NCBI GenBank assembly: GCA_963708715.1
Contig: CAVPSU010000001.1
Location: forward strand, 930,001 to 994,000
DNA length: 64,000 nt
Direction: 5' to 3'
From: DAIOEK01 sp963708715
GTDB taxonomy: Bacteria; Chloroflexota; Anaerolineae; Anaerolineales; Anaerolineaceae
A program made the translations under genes and the position numbers. Of this stretch, positions 1-9,748 are shown one piece after another (position 1 is the first letter of the stretch; every line of letters begins with the position of its first letter). Below the pieces are notes generated by a model. The model did not search any database. It saw only the letters and a list, made by a program, of their open reading frames with translations, and was not told the origin of the DNA.

Positions 1-734
1 TCAGCCATGAAGAACAAAGCGAACTTCATGCCTGAATACTCTGTATGATACCCGGCAGTCAGTTCCTGCTCCGCTTCTGGCATGTCGAACGGCGCACGAT
101 TGACCTCAGCAATGGTGGCTACCATGTAGATCAATGCGCCCAGAGGTTGAAGAAAGATGAAAGCCAGGTTTTTTTGAGCCAGTACAATATCTCGGATACT
201 CATCGATGAAGTGAGTAAAACCGGTCCAATAAACGCCAAACCAAGTGCCAGTTCATAACTGATCATCTGCGATGTCGCACGAAGACCGCCTAGCGTTGCA
301 TATTTATTGTTCGACGACCAGCCAGCCAGGGTGATGCCATACACCGAAATCGATGTGATCGACATGATATACAGGACCCCCACATTGATATCGGCCAGAT
401 AGAGTTTGATATTTCTTCCGAATAGAACCATCTCATCACCCCAGGGTACCACCCCGGTAATGATCAACGCTGGGATGACGGTGATGATAGGAGCAGCGAT
501 GAAAATCAGCTTATCGGCTTTGGCCGGTATCAGCTCTTCTTTGAAGATCAGTTTTATGGCATCCGCGACCGGTTGTAATAGTGCTAGTGGACCAGCCCGA
601 TTTGGGCCCCATCGTACTTGCATTCGGGCGAGTACTTTTCGTTCGTAGAGGGTGGTATACGAAAAACCAATAGTGCAAAACAAAAGGATGGCTATAGCTT
701 TTACTACCATTTCAATGATCGTTCCAGCATCCAT
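1..734 (-). CDS. nuoH: NADH-quinone oxidoreductase subunit H (partial, C-terminus beyond window)
   Basis: Membrane subunit of complex I that joins the hydrophilic arm to the proton-pumping arm and forms part of the quinone tunnel. About 244 N-terminal residues are present; the 3' end lies left of position 1. The ATG at 734 follows GAGG in the leader and sits 5 bases after the nuoG stop. The N-terminal helix is followed by LYERKVLARMQVRWGPNRAG, typical of NuoH, and the last visible part carries the conserved NRAPFDMPEAEQEL acidic loop. It is the last visible gene of the operon; the remaining membrane subunits presumably follow outside. Confidence 0.93.
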   Translation of the reverse strand, partial: MDAGTIIEMVVKAIAILLFCTIGFSYTTLYERKVLARMQVRWGPNRAGPLALLQPVADAIKLIFKEELIPAKADKLIFIAAPIITVIPALIITGVVPWGDEMVLFGRNIKLYLADINVGVLYIMSITSISVYGITLAGWSSNNKYATLGGLRATSQMISYELALGLAFIGPVLLTSSMSIRDIVLAQKNLAFIFLQPLGALIYMVATIAEVNRAPFDMPEAEQELTAGYHTEYSGMKFALFFMA

Positions 735-739
735 ATAGA

Positions 740-3220
740 TCATCCTCTTTGGTTTTTCATCACATGGACTGGAACAGGTTCCAGTGAAGGAAGACCCAGG
801 CTTCTGGGGGTCATCACCGCATTGACAGGGATCGTACCATCCTCTCGAAAATCTACCGGATATGATTTTCCTTTCATCTGGATGATCACTTTGGTTCCAC
901 TCGTCAGATTTAGTTGTTTTACAATTTCCGGATGAAGCAGGATATAAGGGGCAGGTAGTCGTTTCTCTAAAAGCGTCGAAGGTACGATTGTCGTCCCCTG
1001 GTCATAGCAAAGGGTGATCGGGTATCCGACCAGGGTATCGTCTTGAATTTGGATTTCGCGAGTTTCCACTTCCGGTAGATCCAGCCTAATACCCCGTTCA
1101 GCTGCAGTGGACAATTTCACACCCAATCCCTGGGTATTGTCATAGGCAGTGCCTCCATAATACAGATCCTGTCGGCCGATGATGGGCCATTGCTCCACGC
1201 TTTGACTCAATTTCTGATAGGTCAAACCTTCATAATCAGTAGTATGGGCTGATAGCGCCAGGAAAACCTGGGATGCCGCATTGATATCCAGATTCATCCG
1301 GGCTATTTTCTGTTTGACTTTTGCGGCAATTGCATAGTCGGGTAAAGTTCCTTCAGGAGGAGTGACCACTGGATAGAATCGTTGAACTCTACGCTCACCA
1401 TTTGTTTGACAGCCTTCCCGTTCGGTAAATGCCTGGGCAGGGAAAACCACATCGGCCTTTTTGGCAGTTTCCGTGAGGAATAATTCCTGGACAACCACAA
1501 AATTGGATCGCTCCATCGCACTCTGACAATCTGGACAATCGCCAGCAGGATCTGCACCGGCAATATAGATAACACCATCATGTTCGAGCGCGGAGTCGAG
1601 ATGGGGATCAGGTCTGAAGCCGATATCCCAGGCACCCTGGTCGTTAGCATGCGGCCAGACAGCCACCAGACCGCTATTTGCTTTACCAGCATGACTTGTC
1701 TGCTGGATCAATTGGGCGCCAGCCGCTGCCAACCTTTGCGAAGATTCGTACCCAGTCCCATCCGAGCCATAGAAAAGGACCAATTCATCCGCTGATGCGA
1801 TCAGTTGGTTCAGTTCATCCGCGTCGGGAGCATTTGGTAGCAAAGACAATATCGCCTCCGCCTCTTTGCCAAAGGGATACCGGATCGTGAAATTCGCATC
1901 CTGATCCAAACGTGTATCTCTGGCATTGGCTACGACCAATTTTGCTCCTCTTTTAACAGCGTTCTTAATGCGCAACCACCAGACCGGTGCTTCCTCATGG
2001 ATATCACTGGCAGCAACGATGATCACACTGCCGCCGCCCAGATCTCCCAAATTCGCCTTACTCCCAAGTCCAACTTTGGCAATCAGGTCTCCCCCAGCCA
2101 TGGTCGAATAAAGCAACGTTCGACCATGCACCATGTCTGCCAGATCTTTCAGGCTGTACAGATCTTCATTCGATAATCTTCCACCTGCCAGGATCGTGAA
2201 ATTGAAACTATATGCGCGAATTTTCTCACTCACCACGTTCAATGCTTCTTCCCAACTGACCGGTTGCAGTTCGCCTTCCTTCCGCAACAATGGTGTTGTC
2301 AGACGTTCTTTACTTTCGGTGAAATGATAAGCAAAACGACCTTTATCGCAAATCCAAATTTCGTTGACAGCTTCGTTCTGACGAGGAAGTGCCCGTTTGA
2401 TAACTACATTTCCTTCCGCCTTGGCTTCCCTTCTGGTATTGAAGGTCAGATTGCAACCGACCGGACAATGCGGGCAAATGGATGCTGCAGCTTTAAGCTC
2501 CCAGGGACGGGCTCCAAATCGGAAATCCGCAGTCGTAAGGGCGCCAACCGGACAGATATCTGTTGTATTGCCTGAGAAAATTGAATCAAATCCAGGTTCT
2601 GAGTTGGTAGAGATCTGCAACGCACGACCCCGATTATAGAAGCCAATCACCGGATCATTAACAACTTCCGACTGAAAACGAACGCACCGACCACACTGGA
2701 TGCAGCGTTCCCGATCCAGGTAGATCAGTTCTCCTAATGGGATATTCTTGGCTAAGTGCTGTTTTTCATCATACAAATACCGGCTTATACCAGGACCATA
2801 CCCCATGGTTTGGTTCTGCAATGGACATTCACCACCTTTGTCACAGATCGGACAGTCGAGCGGATGAGAGGTGAGGAGGAATTCCAGCACATCTTTACGA
2901 GCTGACTTCACCTTGTCACTCATACCGATCACAACCATGCCTTCAGAAACCGGAGTTGTACAGGCTGTTTCCAGTTTTGGTCCAAATTGTAGTTTCGGAT
3001 TCCCCAATTCATCCAAAACCGTTTGGTTTGTCGCACGATCGATCACCGGGCGTCCGATCTCAACCAGACACATTCGGCACATGCCCACCGGCTCCATCTT
3101 GGGATGATAGCAAAAAACCGGGATAACAATCCCCATCTTTTTGGCAGCATCCACCACCAGCGTACCTGCTGGAACTACTACTGGAGAACCGTCAATCGTC
3201 AGCTTTACATCTTTTGCCAT
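740..3220 (-). CDS. nuoG: NADH-quinone oxidoreductase subunit G
   Basis: Iron-sulfur subunit of the complex I peripheral arm. Numbering from the upstream ATG at 3226, an N-terminal ferredoxin domain carries a 2Fe-2S ligand set (C39, C50, C53, C89). Next come a His-Cys3 cluster (H121, C125, C128, C134), a C175/C178/C181 4Fe-4S set and a CPVG motif. A molybdopterin-oxidoreductase-like domain with its own CPHCPVGC motif (around 250) fills the rest of about 826 residues. The ATG at 3226 overlaps the nuoF stop and abuts the AGGGAG ribosome site. The ATG at 3220 has proper spacing, so I prefer it. Confidence 0.95.
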   Translation of the reverse strand: MAKDVKLTIDGSPVVVPAGTLVVDAAKKMGIVIPVFCYHPKMEPVGMCRMCLVEIGRPVIDRATNQTVLDELGNPKLQFGPKLETACTTPVSEGMVVIGMSDKVKSARKDVLEFLLTSHPLDCPICDKGGECPLQNQTMGYGPGISRYLYDEKQHLAKNIPLGELIYLDRERCIQCGRCVRFQSEVVNDPVIGFYNRGRALQISTNSEPGFDSIFSGNTTDICPVGALTTADFRFGARPWELKAAASICPHCPVGCNLTFNTRREAKAEGNVVIKRALPRQNEAVNEIWICDKGRFAYHFTESKERLTTPLLRKEGELQPVSWEEALNVVSEKIRAYSFNFTILAGGRLSNEDLYSLKDLADMVHGRTLLYSTMAGGDLIAKVGLGSKANLGDLGGGSVIIVAASDIHEEAPVWWLRIKNAVKRGAKLVVANARDTRLDQDANFTIRYPFGKEAEAILSLLPNAPDADELNQLIASADELVLFYGSDGTGYESSQRLAAAGAQLIQQTSHAGKANSGLVAVWPHANDQGAWDIGFRPDPHLDSALEHDGVIYIAGADPAGDCPDCQSAMERSNFVVVQELFLTETAKKADVVFPAQAFTEREGCQTNGERRVQRFYPVVTPPEGTLPDYAIAAKVKQKIARMNLDINAASQVFLALSAHTTDYEGLTYQKLSQSVEQWPIIGRQDLYYGGTAYDNTQGLGVKLSTAAERGIRLDLPEVETREIQIQDDTLVGYPITLCYDQGTTIVPSTLLEKRLPAPYILLHPEIVKQLNLTSGTKVIIQMKGKSYPVDFREDGTIPVNAVMTPRSLGLPSLEPVPVHVMKNQRG

Positions 3221-3222
3221 GC

Positions 3223-4470
3223 TCATCTCCCTGTGTGGGCAGCGAAATCTTGCGGGAATTTTTCCAGAGCGGATAGGACAGCCATGATCGAAAATTCACC
3301 GAGCGCGCACAGGCATTTATTCTGGATCTGTGACGCCACTGTTTGGAGCAATTGCACATCCTCTGGAGACCGGTGCTTCGAGTTAATTCGCTCTGTGAGA
3401 TGATTCATCCAGTACGTACCCTCGCGGCAGGGTGTGCACTTGCCGCAGGATTCATGTTTGAAGAATTCCACAGTTTTATGTATCAACCAATCCATGGAAA
3501 CGCTATCGTCCACAACAATAACTGAAGCTGATCCCAGTTGGGCGCCAACCCGGGGGACGGATTCGTAATCCATTGGGGTGTCAAGAGCCTCATCGTTCGC
3601 CAGGATCAAACTGGAAGATGCACCGGCGGGCATGATAGCTTTAATTTTCCGTCCATCTGGTATGCCGCCTCCGTAGCTGTATATCAATTCCCTGAAGGGT
3701 GTACCCAGAGGTAATTCATAATTGCCAGGATTATTAACACGCCCGCTCAGGGAGAAGATCTTTACACCCGGGCTTTTCTCAGTTCCGATCCCTCGAAACC
3801 AGTTCGCTCCATTTTCGATTATGGAGGGTAGATTTGCCAATGTTTCAACATTATTGATCACTGTCGGTTTGGCATATAACCCTTCCACGGCAGGGAAAGG
3901 CGGACGCAGGCGGGGCTGACCCAACTTGCCTTCAATTGATTCAAGTAAGGCAGTTTCCTCACCACAAATATAGGCTCCTGCGCCGAGATGGGTAAAGATC
4001 CGCAGCGAATATTCACTCCCGAAAAGATGATCGCCGAGAAAACCTTCCTTTTCCATCCGATCGATGCACTCATCCAGAAAATTGGATTGTTCCCAAAATT
4101 CTCCCCTGAGGTACACATACGCCACATTTGCTTGAACAGCGTATGAAGCAATTGCCAACCCTTCCAGAAATTGATATGGATTGTTTTCGAGAAGTTCCTT
4201 GTCTTTAAATGTACCTGGCTCTGACTCGTCAGCATTCGCCACTACATAATGCGGCCAGAGGTTGTTGGGCAGGAAAGACCATTTCGTGCCGGTCGGAAAA
4301 CCCGCTCCACCGCGACCACGTAAACCTGATGCCTTCACTTCTTCGATCACCTGGGCAGGGGGCATTCCAACAGCCTTCTCAAAGGCGTTGAACCCGCCAT
4401 GCTTCCGGTACACTTTGAATTGGTTCAGATTTTCGATATCAAGATGACGAAAGAGAATATGTTCGCTCAT
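3223..4470 (-). CDS. nuoF: NADH-quinone oxidoreductase subunit F (NADH-binding)
   Basis: 51-kDa-type subunit that binds NADH and FMN and starts electron transfer in complex I. The 415 residues match family length. Visible motifs: GRGGAGFPTG for NADH near 51-60, NADESEPGTFKD for FMN near 80, GAGAYICGEETALL, and a C-terminal 4Fe-4S set SCGKCTPC (C342, C345, C348) plus C386/C388. It overlaps nuoE by 4 bases at its start, indicating translational coupling within the operon. Confidence 0.97.
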   Translation of the reverse strand: MSEHILFRHLDIENLNQFKVYRKHGGFNAFEKAVGMPPAQVIEEVKASGLRGRGGAGFPTGTKWSFLPNNLWPHYVVANADESEPGTFKDKELLENNPYQFLEGLAIASYAVQANVAYVYLRGEFWEQSNFLDECIDRMEKEGFLGDHLFGSEYSLRIFTHLGAGAYICGEETALLESIEGKLGQPRLRPPFPAVEGLYAKPTVINNVETLANLPSIIENGANWFRGIGTEKSPGVKIFSLSGRVNNPGNYELPLGTPFRELIYSYGGGIPDGRKIKAIMPAGASSSLILANDEALDTPMDYESVPRVGAQLGSASVIVVDDSVSMDWLIHKTVEFFKHESCGKCTPCREGTYWMNHLTERINSKHRSPEDVQLLQTVASQIQNKCLCALGEFSIMAVLSALEKFPQDFAAHTGR

Positions 4471-4973
4471 TGCTGCTTCTCCTTCGTACGTAGTTCATCC
4501 ACCAGGGAAAGTGTCGATTCGATGGTCTGGTTTTCGTAGGTTAAGATCTCATCTCCACTTTGCACCTGGAACATGGGCGCTCGATGGCATGCAGCCAGGC
4601 ATTTTACCTCTTCCACAGTGATTAAACCATCTTTTGTCGTCTCTCCCGGCTTGATTTGTAGCGCTTTGCAGAGATCGTGTAAAAACTGGTCTGCACCCCG
4701 CAGCGCGCAAGGAAGATCGGTGCAGATCTGAAAGCGATATTTTCCTTCAGGATGGTCATGGTAGAGAGTATAGAAGCCGATTACCGACGCTACTTCAGTG
4801 GTCGAAATATTCACAATTTCGGCTATATCTGTAATTGCCTGTTTATTGATATATCCGAGATCTCGTTGAGCAAGATGCAATAAGGGCATAACCGCGCTCT
4901 GTTTCCGATCTTGCGGGTATTTAGCCAGTATCTTTTCAATTTCCTGTGCATGATGAATGGCAAAAGCGTTCAT
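4467..4973 (-). CDS. nuoE: NADH-quinone oxidoreductase subunit E
   Basis: 24-kDa-type 2Fe-2S subunit of the NADH dehydrogenase module, partner of NuoF. It has 168 residues with a thioredoxin-like fold pattern. Cluster ligands are C84 and C89 (CTDLPC) and C125 and C129 (CLAAC). The start overlaps the nuoD stop by 4 bases and its own stop overlaps the nuoF start, so E, F and G form a tightly coupled block. Confidence 0.96.
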   Translation of the reverse strand: MNAFAIHHAQEIEKILAKYPQDRKQSAVMPLLHLAQRDLGYINKQAITDIAEIVNISTTEVASVIGFYTLYHDHPEGKYRFQICTDLPCALRGADQFLHDLCKALQIKPGETTKDGLITVEEVKCLAACHRAPMFQVQSGDEILTYENQTIESTLSLVDELRTKEKQQ

Positions 4974-6199
4974 CGATCAGAATCTCCCAGGACGATGTCA
5001 ATGCTACCGATGATTCCAACCAGGTCAGCCACAAAATGACCCTTGGATAATAATTGCATGATTTGCAAGTTCGCGAAGGATGGAGTCTTGAAATGAACCC
5101 GGTATGGTTTTGGACTACCATCCGATTCGAGGTAACAGCCTAATTCTCCCCGAGGAGATTCGGTTACAACGTAGACCGATCCAACCGGAGGATTAAATCC
5201 TTCCGTCCAGAGCTTAAAGTGGTGGATCAACGCTTCCATGCTGGTACCAATTTCGGATCGTGGAGGTGGGACATATTTACGGTTGTTCGACCGTACCGGA
5301 CCGAAAGGCAACTTGTCTAACGCCTGGCGAATGATCTTTACCGATTCCCGCATTTCCCTTATCCGCACCAGGTATCGCGCATTGATATCACCACCTTGTT
5401 CAGTTGGAATATCAAAATCATATTGCTCATAACCCATATATGGATGTTGTTTGCGTAAATCAAACTCCATGCCCGATCCGCGTAGTACTGGCCCGGTAAT
5501 CCCCCAACGGATGCACTCATCCACACTGATTCGCCCGATACCGATGGTTCTTTCTTTGAACAGGGGATTGTTGGTAAGGAGGCTTTCATATTCATCCACC
5601 CGACCAGGAAGAATATCGAGAAATTTGCGTACGGTTGCTTCAAATTCAACCGGCGTATCTCGCCAAAGACCGCCGGGGCGGATATAGGTAGTCATCATAC
5701 GTTGACCGCTGACCAGCTCGAAGATATCCATGACCATTTCACGCTCACGCATCGCATATAAGAATACCGACATCGCAGCCAGATCCAATGCGGATGTTCC
5801 CAGCCATAATAAGTGGCTGGCAATTCGTTGTAACTCTACTAAAATGACGCGGATACCCTGCGCACGAATGGGCACGTCTAACTCGCAAAGTTTTTCGATT
5901 GCCATACAATAGACCAGGTTATTCCCGATCGTGTTCATGTAATCCAGGCGGTCGGTCATTACTTCGGCTTTTTGGTAGGTCTTGCCTTCCATATTCTTTT
6001 CGACGCCGGTATGTAAAAAGCCGATGTCCGGGACACAAGCCTGGACGATCTCACCATCCAATTCAAGAACCAACCTTAGCACCCCGTGCGTGGATGGGTG
6101 TTGGGGTCCCATGTTGAGTACCATCGTTTCTCCCCGCAAAGCGCGTTCGGAGAAGAGATGGTCCATACCACCCATTTCAATTGACTGATATTCAGACAT
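4970..6199 (-). CDS. nuoD: NADH-quinone oxidoreductase subunit D
   Basis: 49-kDa-type subunit related to the large subunit of NiFe hydrogenases; it lines the quinone-binding pocket with NuoB and NuoH. It has 409 residues and contains GPQHPSTHGVLRLVLELDGE near the N-terminus and the conserved C-terminal end GSIDIVLGDSDR. NuoC and NuoD are separate genes here, not fused as in enterobacteria. A 9-base gap separates it from nuoC. Confidence 0.97.
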   Translation of the reverse strand: MSEYQSIEMGGMDHLFSERALRGETMVLNMGPQHPSTHGVLRLVLELDGEIVQACVPDIGFLHTGVEKNMEGKTYQKAEVMTDRLDYMNTIGNNLVYCMAIEKLCELDVPIRAQGIRVILVELQRIASHLLWLGTSALDLAAMSVFLYAMREREMVMDIFELVSGQRMMTTYIRPGGLWRDTPVEFEATVRKFLDILPGRVDEYESLLTNNPLFKERTIGIGRISVDECIRWGITGPVLRGSGMEFDLRKQHPYMGYEQYDFDIPTEQGGDINARYLVRIREMRESVKIIRQALDKLPFGPVRSNNRKYVPPPRSEIGTSMEALIHHFKLWTEGFNPPVGSVYVVTESPRGELGCYLESDGSPKPYRVHFKTPSFANLQIMQLLSKGHFVADLVGIIGSIDIVLGDSDR

Positions 6200-6208
6200 A
6201 TCGCTGAC

Positions 6209-6721
6209 CTATTCCTTGGGAGCGGGTTTTTTTAGGCTGATTTGATCAAAATTGAAAGTAAATTGAACTTCTTCATACCCCAGCGGATAGTCTTTTCGTT
6301 GGGGATGTCCCTGCCAATCCTGCGGCATTAATATCCGCCTAAGATCGCTGTGTCCATCAAAGCGGATACCAAACATATCCCAAATCTCTCTCTCGTGCCA
6401 GTTCGCGTTCGGGTAGACCTTTTCGAGAGTTGGAACAACTGGGGCATTGCCATCCACCGGGACTCTGAGGCAAATCGTTTGATTCAGAGTCATGGAATAG
6501 AAATGGTAGATCAGGTGAAAGCGAGGATTCTGCTCTGGCCAATAATCAACAGCCGTCTCACCCTGAAGCATGGCGAAACCGAATTCATCATGAAGAGCAG
6601 TTGCCGCGTCAATAATATGCGCAGCCTCCAGAAATAAAGTGGTTTCACCTCGGAATTCTTTTATCGCCGCAGAAAATCTACGCTGAATGGCTTCGACCGC
6701 AGGTTTAATATATTCATTCAT
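6209..6721 (-). CDS. nuoC: NADH-quinone oxidoreductase subunit C
   Basis: 30-kDa-type peripheral-arm subunit of 170 residues. The family signature WHEREIWDMFGIRFDGHSDL and the following LRRILMPQDWQGHPQRKDYP are present. It holds NuoD in place and has no redox centre. Position between nuoB and nuoD matches the canonical operon order. Confidence 0.96.
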   Translation of the reverse strand: MNEYIKPAVEAIQRRFSAAIKEFRGETTLFLEAAHIIDAATALHDEFGFAMLQGETAVDYWPEQNPRFHLIYHFYSMTLNQTICLRVPVDGNAPVVPTLEKVYPNANWHEREIWDMFGIRFDGHSDLRRILMPQDWQGHPQRKDYPLGYEEVQFTFNFDQISLKKPAPKE

Positions 6722-6737
6722 ATGTGTCGTCCCCCAT

Positions 6738-7220
6738 CTACTTCCAGGTATTCAACTTTTCCCCGCGCACTTTTTCATGCAGGGTAATGATGCCATGAAT
6801 CAAAGCTTCAGGACGCGGCGGACATCCAGCAACATAAACATCCACCGGGACCATTTCATCAACGCCTTGCATGACCGCATAATTATTGAAGACGCCCCCA
6901 CAGGCTGCGCAATCACCCATCGCGATCACCCATTTTGGATCAGGCATTTGATCGTACAGGTTCCTCAGTACAGGTGCCATCTTTCGGCTGACTCGTCCGG
7001 CAACAATCATCAAATCCGATTGCCGTGGGCTTGGGCGCATCAATTCCATCCCAAACCGGCTCATATCGTAATTGGCAGCCTGGGCTGCCATCATTTCGAT
7101 CGCGCAGCAAGCCAAACCGAACAGCATCGGCCACATGGAATTTGTGCGGGACCAGTTGACCGCCTGCTCCAGGGTAGTGGTGACTATCCCGAGATTAGCT
7201 GCTTTCTGTTCTACTCCCAT
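6738..7220 (-). CDS. nuoB: NADH-quinone oxidoreductase subunit B
   Basis: PSST-type subunit carrying cluster N2, the last iron-sulfur centre before quinone. In its 160 residues the ligands are visible as the tandem C38-C39 (GLACCAIEMM), C104 within GDCAACGG, and C133 in VAGCPPRPEAL. The start lies inside the nuoA end (10-base overlap). Confidence 0.97.
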   Translation of the reverse strand: MGVEQKAANLGIVTTTLEQAVNWSRTNSMWPMLFGLACCAIEMMAAQAANYDMSRFGMELMRPSPRQSDLMIVAGRVSRKMAPVLRNLYDQMPDPKWVIAMGDCAACGGVFNNYAVMQGVDEMVPVDVYVAGCPPRPEALIHGIITLHEKVRGEKLNTWK

Positions 7221-7567
7221 TCCAACGCTCCCTTTTTCCAGGCATAAATGTATCCTACTAGAAGAATGGCAATGAAAACCAGCATCTCTACCAGGCCAAA
7301 TAGCCCAAGCTTCTTAAAGACCACTGCCCAGGGAAGGAAAAAAACAACTTCCACATCGAATAATATGAAAAGGACAGCGACCAAATAATAACGGACAGAC
7401 ATACGTCTCGTTCCGGGTCCATACGGAGTCATCCCCGATTCGTATGGCGCGGCTTTACGGGCAGTCGGGCGTTTTGGTCCGAAAATATGTCCAAGGATAA
7501 CGACCAGGACAGCCAAACCGGCAGCCAGGACAATTAATATCAGTAAGGGAAGGTATTCAAGGAGCAT
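7211..7567 (-). CDS. nuoA: NADH-quinone oxidoreductase subunit A
   Basis: Small membrane subunit of complex I, 118 residues with three predicted helices and the conserved YESGMTPYG loop between helices 1 and 2. First gene of the operon. The ATG at 7567 is preceded by AAGGATGAG, a plausible ribosome site, and the promoter at 7604-7632 lies about 37 bases upstream. Confidence 0.96.
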   Translation of the reverse strand: MLLEYLPLLILIVLAAGLAVLVVILGHIFGPKRPTARKAAPYESGMTPYGPGTRRMSVRYYLVAVLFILFDVEVVFFLPWAVVFKKLGLFGLVEMLVFIAILLVGYIYAWKKGALEWE

Positions 7568-7603
7568 AACTCATCCTTATATACACATAGTTTGATTTTA
7601 TTG

Positions 7604-7632
7604 ATTATACACAGAAAGATTGTTTTCGACAA
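7604..7632 (-). promoter_or_regulatory. sigma70-like promoter of the nuo operon
   Basis: On the minus strand a TTGTCG -35 (7632-7627) and a perfect TATAAT -10 (7609-7604) are separated by exactly 17 bases and point into nuoA. This is a sequence match only; no start-site data. Confidence 0.7.
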
Positions 7633-7727
7633 TTTGCATCATCTAAGGCGAATTTGAACTGATGCACTTTTTTCCTCATTATTCCGTATAATATTTGTCA
7701 TCATCCAATTATATCCAATAGATCAGT

Positions 7728-8606
7728 ATGTCAACAAAAGCCAAATGGGTTCGCTTCGGAATCGGAGCAGTCGTGGTCCTACTGGTCCTCACCATCACGT
7801 TGATTTTTATTGACAATTGGATTCCAAACTGGGGTTCAACCCCTACCGAACAGCAGTCTGTTTATCCTGGTGATGATCTCTCCCCAACACCGCTCGTTAA
7901 TTGGACTCGTGGATATACCTACCCGTATTCTCTGGATAATGTCTGGCCATGGCTGGCCTAACTGGGTGATACAAAAGGAGCTTTTTATAGTTACACGTTC
8001 ATCGAAAACCGAATTGGCGATATTGTTTACAAGAATGTCAATCAAGTTATCCCCGAGTTCCAGAATCCACGAGTTCCAGAATCCACATCCAGGTGATCTG
8101 ATCGTTTCACCCATCCTGCCATGGAAAGAGATCAAAACCGGTGAATACTTGCTGGCGGCAGACAATATCCCTGACATGACCTGGACCTGGTTGTTTCAGT
8201 CAAACCGGAAGGTAATTCCACCCGAATGGTCGTCCGAATGCGCATCCAATTGCCGAATGGTGCTGCTGGCAGTGAACCGGTGCTTTTCATCATGAATGTA
8301 GGAGGATTTATTAAAGAGAAGGGGTTCATATATGGTCTGCGCGATCGTCTAAATGGCTTCTATGAACCTGAGTGGATCGAATATGTGGAAATCGCTATCT
8401 GGTTCATCGCACTGATTGTGGCGTGTGCCGTGCGATAGATATATTTTATTAATAGAAAAGATTACCGTCTGCCTATCGTTCTTGGAATGGTTTCAATTTT
8501 CACGATCATGTATTTCACTCTCGGACAACCGGCGGTATGGATCCGCGGAGTGATGGATATTGTGCTGGTCGTTTTGACCATGCTCATGACCAGACAAAAA
8601 GACTGA
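7728..8606 (+). pseudogene. Decayed membrane protein gene (SRPBCC-type gene seen in Chloroflexota, tentative)
   Basis: One ancestral frame can be traced from ATG 7728 to TGA 8604-8606 (about 290 codons), but it is broken four times. TAA at 7959-7961 falls inside WPWLA*LGDTKGAFYSYTF. A 16-base tandem duplication at 8055-8086 shifts the frame. One base is apparently lost near 8197-8201, which restores the frame. TAG lies at 8436-8438 in the C-terminal membrane segment. The readable parts show an N-terminal helix, a WPWL...GFYSYTFIEN core and two C-terminal helices. The assignment to SRPBCC-like proteins is from memory of the motif and is uncertain. Confidence 0.8.
8055..8086 (+). repeat. 16-bp perfect tandem duplication inside the pseudogene
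   Basis: The 16-mer GAGTTCCAGAATCCAC occurs twice back to back (8055-8070 and 8071-8086). Removing one copy joins the protein frame NPEFQNPHPGDLIVSP, so the duplication is the frameshifting lesion. Replication slippage is the likely cause. Confidence 0.95.
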
Positions 8607-8666
8607 TCGGGACATCCGCAACTCTGTATCCCATTCAGCGTATATGAAGTTAAATGGAGAAAAAAA

Positions 8667-9092
8667 ATGGATACAGTTACGATTGATACAAAAAAGAATC
8701 CGGGATGTTTGATCCAGATCCTCTGGTTCGCATTCATCGGGATCTGGCTTGGTCAAATCTGGATAGTGATTGCCTGGATCTTCATGGTTACGATCATAGG
8801 AATTCCGGTTGGAGTCGTGATGTTAAATAAGCTGCCCTGGGTGATTGCATTACGCACTGAACCTGTCCGGCTTCAGGTAACGCATCGAGCTGATGGCACT
8901 GTAGTTCAAAGGGAAGTCAGCCGTCCGCAATTGAATATACTCTTCAGAGCATTCTACTTCTTGTTGGTCGGCTGGTGGCTTAGCGCCATCTGGATGGAAG
9001 CAGCGTATGTGTTATGTTGCTCCGTAATTGGACTGCCAATAGGTTTTTGGATGTTCGATTATGTTCCTGCCGTCGTCAGTTTGAAACGATAA
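8667..9092 (+). CDS. YccF domain-containing inner membrane protein
   Basis: A 141-residue membrane protein built from two similar halves. Each half has a helix pair with a GIP/GLP turn: IIGIPVGVVMLNKLPW and VIGLPIGFWMFDYVPA. This is the pattern of the YccF (DUF307) family, whose function is unknown. It stands alone, with an upstream pseudogene and a downstream hairpin terminator. The ATG follows a purine-rich GGAGAAAAAA stretch. Confidence 0.85.
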   Translation: MDTVTIDTKKNPGCLIQILWFAFIGIWLGQIWIVIAWIFMVTIIGIPVGVVMLNKLPWVIALRTEPVRLQVTHRADGTVVQREVSRPQLNILFRAFYFLLVGWWLSAIWMEAAYVLCCSVIGLPIGFWMFDYVPAVVSLKR

Positions 9093-9112
9093 TATCTCCT
9101 CTTCCTTTTAAA

Positions 9113-9142
9113 AACGCCCCTGTGAAATTTTACTGGGGCGTT
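9113..9142 (+). terminator. Hairpin downstream of yccF-like gene
   Basis: AACGCCCC (9113-9120) pairs perfectly with GGGGCGTT (9135-9142) across a 14-base loop. A T-rich tail is lacking, so its strength is uncertain. Confidence 0.6.
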
Positions 9143-9262
9143 CAATATCGATTAATGGCGTATTATGACTAAACAAATACCAAGAAGACACCAGTCTACT
9201 CTTCTTGCCCGATAAGATTTTTTTGACTATACTGGGATTAATACCCGAGAGAGGAGTCACTT

Positions 9263-9658
9263 ATGCATACTGTCAAAGACTGGATGGTAGATCTGCTGGT
9301 TTTTGTTGACCCCGAAGCCAGTGTTATGGAAGCATTGCATTTAATGCGCCGACGCTATATTCATAGTATTCTGGTTAACAAGTCAGCAGATAACCCGGAG
9401 TACGGTATCGTTACATCGACGGATATTTGTGATAAGATCATTGCCGAGCAGCGTAATCCAGCCCAAACCAAGGTTCGCGAGATCATGCATACTCCGATCA
9501 TTACTATTCAGGAAAGTGAAAGTCTGATCGATTGCGTTCGGACAATGAAAAAGCATAATATCCACCATATGCCGGTTGTGAATTCCAATAAAGAATTGGT
9601 TGGTTTTATTTCAGCAACCGACTTCATGGTCGCAGCTGAACAATTATCTCAGGAATAG
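9263..9658 (+). CDS. Two-CBS-domain protein
   Basis: A 131-residue cytosolic protein made of a tandem CBS pair (Bateman module), about residues 1-60 and 68-128. The hallmark stretches VTSTDICDKII and VGFISATDFMVA end each domain. CBS pairs usually bind adenine nucleotides and act as regulators, but no catalytic domain is attached, so the target is unknown. AGAGGAG precedes the ATG with good spacing. Monocistronic. Confidence 0.9.
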   Translation: MHTVKDWMVDLLVFVDPEASVMEALHLMRRRYIHSILVNKSADNPEYGIVTSTDICDKIIAEQRNPAQTKVREIMHTPIITIQESESLIDCVRTMKKHNIHHMPVVNSNKELVGFISATDFMVAAEQLSQE

Positions 9659-9748
9659 CTTTCGCCTCTAATGTCAACCAGGTGAAATTCCCAGGTGACC
9701 ATCTTCACCGGAACCATATTTTTATCGTCCTTTCGATAGGAGAAGACC

